From NCBI RefSeq assembly GCF_016908415.1, contig NZ_JAFBDW010000007.1, positions 1 to 64,000 of the forward strand: a stretch of DNA of 64,000 bases, in the 5' to 3' direction. Below are positions 43,740 to 52,180 of this stretch, piece by piece. Position 1 is the stretch's first letter. Each line of letters opens with the position of its first letter. The notes beneath the pieces were generated by a model. The model did no database searches, was not told the DNA's origin, and saw only the letters and a program-made list of their open reading frames with translations. The position numbers and the translations under genes are program-made. The DNA is from Caldicoprobacter guelmensis. Lineage in GTDB: Bacteria; Bacillota; Clostridia; Caldicoprobacterales; Caldicoprobacteraceae.

Positions 43740-46700
43740 ACATCTCCTCCTTTATCCGTTTGGCATCAAAGGCTTTGACGAACGACCTGTTTCCGCTTCG
43801 TATCACGCACAGGGTTCTGTCCACAAGAGGAGCTATGTCGCCTATTTTTTCGGAGGGGGCCGAAAGTATGGCCTGAAGCCCGAACTTGCGCAAAAGCTTG
43901 ATGCTTTCCTGTATCCTGTCACTGTCCATCTTGCTGAAGGCCTCGTCAAACATGATGAGGCGGATGGTGTTGCCCGACTCGTTATTGTATCGCGTTCGAT
44001 ACAGCTGGGCAAATGAGGCCAGCATGGCTATATAGAAGGGGGTTTGGGTTTCGCCGCCCGATTTTTTGTGCAGGGTTTTTGACAGCCGTTGCTCCCTATC
44101 CTGGCTGTCGGTGACTATCAGGTCAAAGGTAAGGTAAGTCTTGTAGTCGGTAAACCGTTTGATGTTTTTTTCAAGCTCAGCCCTGGTATCGGCATCCGTT
44201 TGTAAGTCCACGTCGGTGATGTGCTTAAACAGCTCTTCGATGGCGTCTTTGTGCTTTTCAAAAAATACCTGCGATGCCAGGTTGTAGCCGTCCATCAGCA
44301 GCTCGTCGGTGATCATGTCATAAAACCGCCGGTATTCTGGCCTGGGACTAACCACGAATCTGTATCGGTCATTCCCAAAGCTGCTTTCCTTCAAGGCGGT
44401 GTTGAGCTCTTCGATTTGCTCCTTGACCATGTCTATGTTGGCTTTGAGCTTGGCTAAAAAGTCATCACGGAACTGCTGAAAGGCCTTTTCCTTGGCGTCT
44501 TTGATCTTCTCCATATATTCAGGCAGCTTGATGGCTTTAAGCTCGTTGAGTTCCTTCTCATATGGCCCGTTGTCGGGGAGGTTTATGTCGTACGACATGC
44601 GGTATTCCCGGTTGTATTCCGAACGAGCAGCTACCAGCTCGTCTCTCTTCTTATTCATCTGGCTTTGAGTTCTGGCCACTTGGCTGTAGAAGTTATTATA
44701 AACTTCAATGGCCGATGCTCGGCTGGAAAGTTCCTTTTGGAAGCGCGGCTCACCCATCTCTTCAACCCAGTCGTTGGGGAACTGTTCATTTATGCGCTTT
44801 TGATACAGCTCGACGTTTTGTTTTGCGGTAGGCAATTTGTTTTGCGCTATTTCCTTGTTTTGGGCCTGAAGGCCGATAACTTTGGCCAGGGATGTTTCTT
44901 CCTCTTTTTTTAAGTTTTGAATCTTCTGTTCCACCGCTTTGATCTTTTGTTCTATCTGCACTAACCAGGTTAAATCCAGCCTTCCCAGCTCATCCACTAT
45001 GTCTTTGAGCTTTGATTCTAATAGAGGTATGGCTTTGCTCTTTTCCAGTGCTTCCATGATGTTTTCGGCCTCGTTGAGGTTCATGGACTCCATGGAATAT
45101 ATACCGCGTAGCCACTTAGACAGGCTCTCGAGGCTTGCTAATTCTTTTTCAATCTGGGCTATCTGTGCCGTTTTGCTCTCAATCTGCTCCTCTATGGACT
45201 TTCGACCGATGTAGGGGTTTTTCCATCGGTCAGGGTGAAGCTGGCGTGCCACAAAATTTTGGTAAAGCATGCAGGTATCGGTTATGGCCCTTGAATAGTT
45301 ACGCAGGTCCTCCACTTTGTCGCACTTTATAACGTTGCCCATTACAAAATCGACGAACATACGGGCGTAAGGGTTGGAGGTCTCCACTTCTTGTGCCAGG
45401 CTGTTTTCCATGGCAACAGGCTTAAGCTCTGCCAGCTTGCCGGTGTCCACCAGCCCCAGGTCGTAAAACCCCTTTTCAAACTTTAACCTGTCGTATACTT
45501 TCAAGGCGTCCAGGAAGTGTTCGGGCTCCACTATAAGGTAAAATTTTTGGGTGTGGAGGTAAGCCTCTATGGCGTTTTTCCAGCGCAGATCCCGTATTTC
45601 AAGCAGGTCGGCCAGAATGTGTACTTCTACTGTTCGCCCATATTTAGCCGAGAGGGCAGAGGAGATTTCATTTTTAAGCTCCAATAGGTTTCGGGCATAT
45701 GGCTTTATACCTCGTTTCAGGTTTTCTACATCGTTTGCCAGTTCATCTTGTAACCTTTTTGCATTGATTATTGCTCTATCGATGAAGTTGCCTATTTGGG
45801 CTGCTAGCTGTTTGAGCTGATTTATAAGGCTTATTATGCTATTAAAACCCAGGGCGGCTATGGCTTCAAGGGTCTGGCTGTCAACCTTGAGCAGCTGTTC
45901 GGCGTAGGTTAAAGCCTGGTCAGACAATCCCATCAGCTCATCCCAGTCGTTTTCTATGTCCTGCCAGTTAAAGACGATGGATCCGCCCTTTGACTTATCT
46001 TGCGGTGCAGTGGCATGCTTTGTTTTCATGTGGTATATCGCATCGATAGTGCTGCCGGTATTGCTGCTTTGTGATACCTGAACGTTTTGCAGGGCGTGTA
46101 TGCACTCGCGCCACACCCTGCCGTAGTGTCGCATCTGCTTTATGATGCGGTTTAGCTCCCCTTTAAGCTGCCCGAGCTGGTCTTCCAGCTGTTCTTTCTG
46201 GCTTTGCAACGCATTAATTTTTCTCTGTATATCCGATGTGGCTTTGTCGGCTATCAGCTGTTCTCGCTCTTTTTCAAGCATTTTTATGTTTTCTTTGATT
46301 TCGTTTATTTTGGCTTCCATCTCGTTTATTTCTTGCTGATTTTGGCTGTAGGCTTTTTCGAGCCGTGCTACCTCATCGAGCGCCATTTGAAGCTGGGCCC
46401 GTTCTATGATATAGCTGTGCATCAAAAACTTTTGCTTTTCTTCCAGATAAGCGTTGTATTTTTGCTGTATATCCTCCAGGGCGGCTATGCGCTTCATCAT
46501 CATTTCCGCATCCTGTTCCAGCCTCTTATAATACCGGATATTGTCCTGCATAAGGCTTATGTCCACAGGGCCCTTTACATCGCACACGTCGTTGGTGATA
46601 AATGACTCGATGTCAGCTATGGGGGAGAAAGGCACGGCTTTTTTAAACAGGCTGAAATACTTCAGTTTAAGGCCTCCAAGCTTGCCCCTAAGTATCTCCT

Positions 46701-47220
46701 GATAGCCGCGATTTGTCTCTGGGAACTGGAACTTCCCTCTTTTGTAGTTCTTCATAAAGTAGCTGCGCAGGTCTTTAAACGACATAGGGGTATCGTTTTG
46801 AATAAAGTGGTTATCGGGCAAGGAGTCATCCAATATAAAAAACCGGTGTTCAAACGTGCCATCGTCGTAGCAATCAAACACCACACCCAGGGTAAACCAG
46901 TTGTCTTTGAAGTCATCATAGAACTCGCAGGCTATATAGCTGGTGAATCTACCGCTTCTTAAGTATTTAAATCCGGCATCGCCGTCGTCGCCTATTTCGC
47001 CCCACAGGTAGCCTTTGAGCGTCCTGGCGGATTTATCGTTGGCGGCTTTGTTGAAGAAATGGCCGCTGGTGTCCCCAAGCATTAAAAGCTGTATGGCGTC
47101 GATTATGGTGGACTTGCCAGCGGCGTTGGCACCCGTCAAAAAGTTTATGGTGTCAAATTCTATAAGCTCCTTCCAGAAGTAGTGCCAGTTGATGAGGAGG
47201 AGTTTGGTGAGCTTTTTCAT
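43699..47220 (-). CDS. jetC: Wadjet system SMC-like ATPase JetC
   Basis: A 1173-residue MukB/SMC-like protein. Walker A is GANAAGKST (residues 30-38). Long coiled coils (about 260-400 and 680-1000) flank a central hinge-like region (about 520-660). The ABC signature SGGETQTPFY starts near residue 1054 and Walker B LIMFDEAFSKMD near 1088. This is the motor of the Wadjet complex. Its start overlaps the JetB stop by four bases. All motifs are intact, so the system could be active. Confidence 0.9.
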   Translation of the reverse strand: MKKLTKLLLINWHYFWKELIEFDTINFLTGANAAGKSTIIDAIQLLMLGDTSGHFFNKAANDKSARTLKGYLWGEIGDDGDAGFKYLRSGRFTSYIACEFYDDFKDNWFTLGVVFDCYDDGTFEHRFFILDDSLPDNHFIQNDTPMSFKDLRSYFMKNYKRGKFQFPETNRGYQEILRGKLGGLKLKYFSLFKKAVPFSPIADIESFITNDVCDVKGPVDISLMQDNIRYYKRLEQDAEMMMKRIAALEDIQQKYNAYLEEKQKFLMHSYIIERAQLQMALDEVARLEKAYSQNQQEINEMEAKINEIKENIKMLEKEREQLIADKATSDIQRKINALQSQKEQLEDQLGQLKGELNRIIKQMRHYGRVWRECIHALQNVQVSQSSNTGSTIDAIYHMKTKHATAPQDKSKGGSIVFNWQDIENDWDELMGLSDQALTYAEQLLKVDSQTLEAIAALGFNSIISLINQLKQLAAQIGNFIDRAIINAKRLQDELANDVENLKRGIKPYARNLLELKNEISSALSAKYGRTVEVHILADLLEIRDLRWKNAIEAYLHTQKFYLIVEPEHFLDALKVYDRLKFEKGFYDLGLVDTGKLAELKPVAMENSLAQEVETSNPYARMFVDFVMGNVIKCDKVEDLRNYSRAITDTCMLYQNFVARQLHPDRWKNPYIGRKSIEEQIESKTAQIAQIEKELASLESLSKWLRGIYSMESMNLNEAENIMEALEKSKAIPLLESKLKDIVDELGRLDLTWLVQIEQKIKAVEQKIQNLKKEEETSLAKVIGLQAQNKEIAQNKLPTAKQNVELYQKRINEQFPNDWVEEMGEPRFQKELSSRASAIEVYNNFYSQVARTQSQMNKKRDELVAARSEYNREYRMSYDINLPDNGPYEKELNELKAIKLPEYMEKIKDAKEKAFQQFRDDFLAKLKANIDMVKEQIEELNTALKESSFGNDRYRFVVSPRPEYRRFYDMITDELLMDGYNLASQVFFEKHKDAIEELFKHITDVDLQTDADTRAELEKNIKRFTDYKTYLTFDLIVTDSQDREQRLSKTLHKKSGGETQTPFYIAMLASFAQLYRTRYNNESGNTIRLIMFDEAFSKMDSDRIQESIKLLRKFGLQAILSAPSEKIGDIAPLVDRTLCVIRSGNRSFVKAFDAKRIKEEMYELQEADTQPAAG

Positions 47221-47876
47221 TGTTCCACCTCGCCTCTTATAACGTCTTGCTCCTCGGCTCCATTCAATTCTTGATTAGAGTCCTCTTCTTCGCCGAGGGT
47301 TTCGTAGATCCTGCTAATCTTTTCGTTGGTCACCACAAACAATATCGAAGGCAAGATGAGGAGTTTATTGTCTGGTTCCTCCCATTTACCTTCCAGCTTT
47401 TGTATGATGTTATAATATGCCAGCTGGTGCAGTGCCTCTGTTATGTCGCGATCAGAAGGCTTCTTTTTTACAAGCCCCAGGGTCAGCATTTTATGGATGA
47501 CCTGGCCTGTGCTGGTTAGAACCTCTTTCCGAAGGGTCACCTTTTCCCGTTCCTCTTCAAATATAAGGCGGAGTATGAACAGTATGATGGTGGTGTTTCG
47601 GTCAAGCCTGACTCGGTTGTACTCGTAACTATTCACAAGGGCGATCACGCCATACTGGCTGTCCTTGTAAAGCGCCCAACCGGAATACCACAGGTATTCG
47701 CTAAACAGCGCAAAGTTGCGTTCTATGAAACGATATTCGGGGTTTACGCGCATCATCCCCTCTTTGGCGTCGTAGATGTCCCGTATGATGAATGTACGGG
47801 ATAAGAGTAGATTTACAAGCCTTCTGAACTCCTCTTTTTCTGAACTGCTCAGCTTCTCGTATTCTTCAACCCACAT
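47217..47876 (-). CDS. jetB: Wadjet system subunit JetB (DUF4194)
   Basis: A 219-residue protein of the DUF4194 type: an N-terminal helical VEEYEKLSSSEKEEFRRLVN, a VNPEYRFIERN segment, the QYGVIALVNSYEYNRVRLDRN block and an acidic tail. JetB corresponds to MukE/kite subunits that bind the JetC head through JetA. It overlaps jetA by 11 bases and jetC by 4 bases. Confidence 0.85.
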   Translation of the reverse strand: MWVEEYEKLSSSEKEEFRRLVNLLLSRTFIIRDIYDAKEGMMRVNPEYRFIERNFALFSEYLWYSGWALYKDSQYGVIALVNSYEYNRVRLDRNTTIILFILRLIFEEEREKVTLRKEVLTSTGQVIHKMLTLGLVKKKPSDRDITEALHQLAYYNIIQKLEGKWEEPDNKLLILPSILFVVTNEKISRIYETLGEEEDSNQELNGAEEQDVIRGEVEQ

Positions 47877-49314
47877 TGGCCCTGTCCTTTCTTATAAATC
47901 TCATGTTAGGGATTCTGTAACCATTATTATATACGTATCCATCCATGAATTCTACCCTGTAAAACATCTTTCGGTCGTGGCCCTTTAAAGTGGCCAGCAT
48001 GAGGAGTATGAAGGATTCATCATCGGGGAGCGGAATTTCATGGCTGTACACCACATCGAAATCCTTCATCACGTTTCTCATGAAAGCCATAACCCTGGTG
48101 TGGTTGTAACTTTTTTTGGCTTTGTCCAGGAATTCCTTCATTATCTCCTCTTCATCCTCGTCCTGAGATGGCGGTAGCTGCAAGGGCGTGCTTTCGAGCT
48201 TTTTGTGCCGTGCAGCCCTTACATACAGCGAATTTTCATCTATGTATCTCTGGTGGAACAGCTCCACGGCTTCCTGTAGTCTGGCTATAAGCGTCTCTTG
48301 CTTTTGCTGCGGGCTGTCGGCAACCCTCTTTAATATTTCCACTATCTTTCCTTTGATGCTGCGGTCGGTGTTTAAAAGGTAGCGCATCTTTTCAACCGAT
48401 GCTCGGGTATAGGCCGTGTTCTTGCGGTCGATCTCTTCAAGTATGTTATCCAGGCGTTCGTAAGTATCCATGATATACCCTATCTTGCTCAAGATGTCCT
48501 CATGCCCTTCTTCACGGGTTTTGTATCGACCGCGCATTACGGCTTGCTCCACCGTACGCTGGCGCAACGAGCTGTCTGTCAGCCAGCGTTGTAGCAGCCG
48601 CAGTATAGGCGCTTTGTAGCGCGGGATGGAATCGAAGGTCTTCAGGGGATGGTATATCCGGTCGCTTACCAGGGTTTTGTATTCGTCGAAGTGCCCTTTC
48701 AACACCTCGTTTACCGTTGCAAGGTCGCTTAAAGCCTGGTGATAGCGGCGGATGTTGTTGTGCAGCGACTTTAGCTCGTCCACCAGCCTGACGGTGTTTT
48801 CGTATGCCGTAAACAGCGCGTTATAACTGCTGGAGTCCTCTTCCTCTTCATGGGCTGTCTTTAAGGCCGAGTAAGTGGAAAAGACGTAGGAGTTATACTC
48901 CTTCAAGTTTTCATCGGTGAATGAAAACAGCAGGTTAATGAGCTTTATGGAATAATCGGGTAGCGTGACCACTTCCTCGAAGGAATCATCCTGATATTCT
49001 ACATCGATCCATCCTGTTTCTTTAAGGCGCCTCAATATAAAGTGTGCGATGGTTGACAGGCTGATGTTGTTTTCATTGCTACCGTTTGAAGATTCCGTTG
49101 AAGGCTCTTCCGTATTTTCCATCTCTTCCATGTCTATACTCAGCATCTTCTCGTCCAGGTTGGAGATAAGCATGGAAATGAGGTCTTCCTTCTTTATGGT
49201 CATCTCCTGGCGAAAGGCTTTCCTCAATACAAACAGCGCATCGGCGTAGATATGTTTGTTTTTGGATGCCAAGATAGAAAACAGATTTTGCGGCAGCACA
49301 TCAAAAAGGTGCAT
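47866..49314 (-). CDS. jetA: Wadjet system kleisin JetA
   Basis: A 482-residue helical protein at the head of the four-gene operon. It begins MHLFDVLPQNLFSILASKNK and contains an acidic linker, a winged-helix-like middle and a late LARTDYV-like VEFMDGYVYN block. It resembles the JetA family with DUF5716 rather than DUF3375, which would place the operon in a non-type-I subtype; this subtyping is from memory. JetA is the kleisin that bridges JetC heads. The start follows AAAGGAAGGGAC. Confidence 0.8.
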   Translation of the reverse strand: MHLFDVLPQNLFSILASKNKHIYADALFVLRKAFRQEMTIKKEDLISMLISNLDEKMLSIDMEEMENTEEPSTESSNGSNENNISLSTIAHFILRRLKETGWIDVEYQDDSFEEVVTLPDYSIKLINLLFSFTDENLKEYNSYVFSTYSALKTAHEEEEDSSSYNALFTAYENTVRLVDELKSLHNNIRRYHQALSDLATVNEVLKGHFDEYKTLVSDRIYHPLKTFDSIPRYKAPILRLLQRWLTDSSLRQRTVEQAVMRGRYKTREEGHEDILSKIGYIMDTYERLDNILEEIDRKNTAYTRASVEKMRYLLNTDRSIKGKIVEILKRVADSPQQKQETLIARLQEAVELFHQRYIDENSLYVRAARHKKLESTPLQLPPSQDEDEEEIMKEFLDKAKKSYNHTRVMAFMRNVMKDFDVVYSHEIPLPDDESFILLMLATLKGHDRKMFYRVEFMDGYVYNNGYRIPNMRFIRKDRANVG

Positions 49315-49518
49315 GGTAGCCTGTCCCTTCCTTTAATAAGTAGATTTTATTGCCATTATGCAAGCAATTTCGTTAACTGCTAGCATGAAGAGGACTTTTC
49401 TTTAAGCAAAACATTTTGTCGAATACTCGGTGTAGCGGATTGTCATAATAAGTTTAACACATGGCTGTGGATAATTAAAGGCACTTTTTAATTTTTGTGA
49501 GGTTGAGCAAATGTCAAA

Positions 49519-49547
49519 TTGAAAAGAGCTTGTAAAAATGGTAGTAT
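49519..49547 (+). promoter_or_regulatory. promoter of the rhomboid gene
   Basis: TTGAAA (49519-49524) and TAGTAT (49542-49547) with 17-base spacing, about 45 bases before the start codon. Confidence 0.45.
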
Positions 49548-49597
49548 AAAAGTGGTAGTGTGAGGATGAAACTTGGATAGGAAAAGGGGAATTATTT

Positions 49598-50290
49598 ATG
49601 ATTCCATTGAGGGATACCATACCCAGCAGGCGTGAGCCTTTGGCAACCGTCATGCTTATAGTCATCAACGTGATGATATTTATAGGCCAGTCATTGATGC
49701 CCGATGTGGGGTTTGCGCAGTTTGTGTATGAGTATGGATTTATACCCCAAAGGTTTTTAAAGTCTATAGCAAAGTTTGGGATATTTGAGGCCAGTACATA
49801 CATGCCGCTTTTTACCAGCATGTTTCTCCACGGCAATTGGATGCATCTTATCAGCAATATGTGGGTGTTGTGGCTGTTTGGCGATAACGTAGAGGATGTA
49901 ATGGGCAGCATAAAGTTTGTGATATTCTATATATTGTGCGGCTTAATAGCGGGATTTACCCATTTTTTGTTCAACCCCACATCCAATGTGCCTACCGTTG
50001 GGGCTTCGGGAGCCATTGCCGGCGTCATGGGCGCCTACTTTGTACTGTTTCCTCATGCCAGGATTGTGACACTGGTTCCGTTCTTTTTCTTCTTGCCATT
50101 GTTCATACACGTGCCGGCCTTCATATACTTGATTTTGTGGTTCATAAGCCAGCTGTATTCGGGCGTCATACAGTGGATAGGCGGTGGCAGCGTAGGAGGT
50201 ATAGCCTGGTGGGCGCACATAAGCGGATTTTTGGCCGGGGTGTTTATACACAGGGTATTCATCGCCCGAAGAAGGTATAGGTATTATTGA
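49598..50290 (+). CDS. rhomboid-family intramembrane serine protease
   Basis: A 230-residue membrane protein with about six helices. The catalytic Ser lies in GASGAIAGVMGAYF and the His in WWAHISGFLAG. GNWMHLISNMWVLWLFGDNVED carries the conserved HxxxN. Rhomboids cut transmembrane segments of substrate proteins. The start follows AAAAGGGG. It is a single gene ending before a strong terminator. Confidence 0.93.
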   Translation: MIPLRDTIPSRREPLATVMLIVINVMIFIGQSLMPDVGFAQFVYEYGFIPQRFLKSIAKFGIFEASTYMPLFTSMFLHGNWMHLISNMWVLWLFGDNVEDVMGSIKFVIFYILCGLIAGFTHFLFNPTSNVPTVGASGAIAGVMGAYFVLFPHARIVTLVPFFFFLPLFIHVPAFIYLILWFISQLYSGVIQWIGGGSVGGIAWWAHISGFLAGVFIHRVFIARRRYRYY

Positions 50291-50400
50291 GGGCAATCGG
50301 ATTTCCTGTTATGATGTTCCAGCTTATGTGCAAGCCATTCTGTGAAGTTTGCAGCATATGTGGCGGGTTACCTCTGCAATTGAGACAATAGTATTGAAAT

Positions 50401-50430
50401 TATACCCTGCAATTCAGCTTGCAGGGTATA
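50401..50430 (+). terminator. terminator after rhomboid gene
   Basis: TATACCCTGCAA (50401-50412) and TTGCAGGGTATA (50419-50430) form a perfect 12-bp stem, followed by ATTGTATTTT. Confidence 0.8.
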
Positions 50431-50518
50431 ATTGTATTTTGGAGAATAATAATTGTTGTAAGTGAGAATTGTGGGATAGCTTAATATGCGTTTGTTTAAG
50501 GATTAGGGAGGGCTTTAT

Positions 50519-51427
50519 ATGGCAAAGCATAAGCCTGGTTACCTGGTACTTTTGGAAAAAGGCGAGCTTAAATGCAGAGTGGAGGAGGCCAAGAAACATC
50601 TCACGGAGTGCAACCTGTGTCCCCATGGGTGTGGGATCGACAGGAGGAAAACGGTAGGTTTTTGCCGTTCTCATGATAAAGCGGTGGTGGCCAGCTACGG
50701 CCCCCACTTTGGCGAAGAGCCTCCCTTGGTTGGTTGGAATGGCTCGGGTACAATATTTTTCGGCTACTGTAACATGAGATGCGTATTTTGTCAGAACTGT
50801 GAGCTGAGCCATGGGGGAGAGGGGGAAGTTGTGTCCAACGAGGAGTTGGCCGAGATAATGCTGGTGATACAGAATCATTACCGCTGCCATAATATAAACC
50901 TGGTCACTCCAACACACTTTGTGCCTAATATCCTGGAAGCGCTGTACATTGCAGCTCAAAAGGGGCTTAATCTGCCGCTGGTTTACAATTGCGGGGGGTA
51001 CGAGAGGGTGGAAACCCTTAAGCTGCTCGACGGAGTGGTGGACATATACATGCCGGATTTCAAGTACAGCATAGAGGAGCGTGGTGTAAAATATTCCAGA
51101 GTAAGAGATTATCCTAAGTATGTAAAGAGCGCTTTAAAGGAGATGGATCGCCAGGTGGGCGGCTTGAAGCTTGACGAAACGGGATTGGCTTACAAGGGGC
51201 TTTTGATAAGGCATCTCGTGATGCCAGGAGGGCTTGAGGATACCAAGGAGATTTTGAGGTTCATAAAAGAGGAGCTTTCTCCTGACTGCGCAGTTAATCT
51301 CATGGATCGATATTATCCTCATTATGAGGCTTATAAATACAAGGAGATTGCGCGGAGATTGAGTCCAGAAGAGTATGAAGAAGCATGGCTGTATGCTAAA
51401 GAGCTGGGACTTCGATTGATCGAGTGA
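50519..51427 (+). CDS. PflA-like radical SAM protein
   Basis: A 302-residue radical SAM protein. An N-terminal CNLCPHGCGIDRR cysteine cluster is followed by the Fe-S triad CNMRCVFCQN (Cys-x3-Cys-x2-Cys), the INLVTPTHFVP strand and the YNCGGYERVE and VDIYMPDFKY segments. This is the PflX/pyruvate-formate-lyase-activase-like branch; the target is unknown and no glycyl radical enzyme is adjacent. The start ATG 50519 follows AGGGAGGG. Confidence 0.9.
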   Translation: MAKHKPGYLVLLEKGELKCRVEEAKKHLTECNLCPHGCGIDRRKTVGFCRSHDKAVVASYGPHFGEEPPLVGWNGSGTIFFGYCNMRCVFCQNCELSHGGEGEVVSNEELAEIMLVIQNHYRCHNINLVTPTHFVPNILEALYIAAQKGLNLPLVYNCGGYERVETLKLLDGVVDIYMPDFKYSIEERGVKYSRVRDYPKYVKSALKEMDRQVGGLKLDETGLAYKGLLIRHLVMPGGLEDTKEILRFIKEELSPDCAVNLMDRYYPHYEAYKYKEIARRLSPEEYEEAWLYAKELGLRLIE

Positions 51428-51530
51428 AAATTGAGATTGGGGGGTTTGCATTTTGATGGATTTTTAATATAATAAATATTGCATTTTCCAAATATAATGA
51501 TAATATCATAAAATGATTGCAGGAGGTGAC

Positions 51531-52043
51531 ATGGCAATGAATTCAGCCAAACAGTATTTATGGCTTGTGCTGATAGCGTTTTGCATTGCAGGCCTTATAT
51601 ATCCTCCAATAGGGGTGTTTGCGCTGGTGTGCATGCTCGCACCCGTAGTTACGGGGCCCTTTATGGGGAGGAAGTGGTGTAACTCGTTTTGCCCAAGGGG
51701 TAGTTTCAACGACGTGGTACTGAAGAAAATTACCCTAAAGAAGGGCATTCCCGGAGTTTTTAAGACCACCACATTTAAGGTGATATTCCTTATAATACTG
51801 ATGAGCTTTTTCGCCATGCAACTGACTTTCGCATGGGGCAATTGGGCCGCTGTAGGGGCGGTATTTGTGCGCATGGTTCTTATAACCACCATAATCGATA
51901 TCATGCTCGGCATTTACTATCACCAGAGAACTTGGTGTGCTTTTTGCCCCATGGGAACCATGGGTGGCTGGGCCTTTAAGCTGAAGAACAGGATAAAAAA
52001 GAGCACGATGAAGAGGGATGCGGTTGGCGATAATGCGGCGTAA
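51531..52043 (+). CDS. NapH-like 4Fe-4S membrane protein
   Basis: About 170 residues with four hydrophobic helices and two cysteine motifs, RKWCNSFCPRGSF and TWCAFCPMGTM, as in the NapH/CcoG-like membrane Fe-S family. It probably moves electrons at the membrane, partner unknown. The start is ambiguous: AGGAGGTGA (51521-51529) is close to ATG 51531 and ten bases from ATG 51537. Confidence 0.82.
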   Translation: MAMNSAKQYLWLVLIAFCIAGLIYPPIGVFALVCMLAPVVTGPFMGRKWCNSFCPRGSFNDVVLKKITLKKGIPGVFKTTTFKVIFLIILMSFFAMQLTFAWGNWAAVGAVFVRMVLITTIIDIMLGIYYHQRTWCAFCPMGTMGGWAFKLKNRIKKSTMKRDAVGDNAA

Positions 52044-52148
52044 GGAAATCGATACAGGCTTCTACTGGTATGATAAAACCAACATTGATTCAGAAGAGCT
52101 AAAGCCCTTGTTATATGATTAAAAATAGGGCAAGTATCTAAAAATCTA

Positions 52149-52180
52149 AAAGAGGAGAGAGCTTGTGCTCTCTCCTCTTT
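52149..52180. terminator. strong hairpin terminator
   Basis: AAAGAGGAGAGAGC (52149-52162) and GCTCTCTCCTCTTT (52167-52180) form a perfect 14-bp stem with a TTGT loop, overlapping the last bases of the converging ABC gene. Confidence 0.85.
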
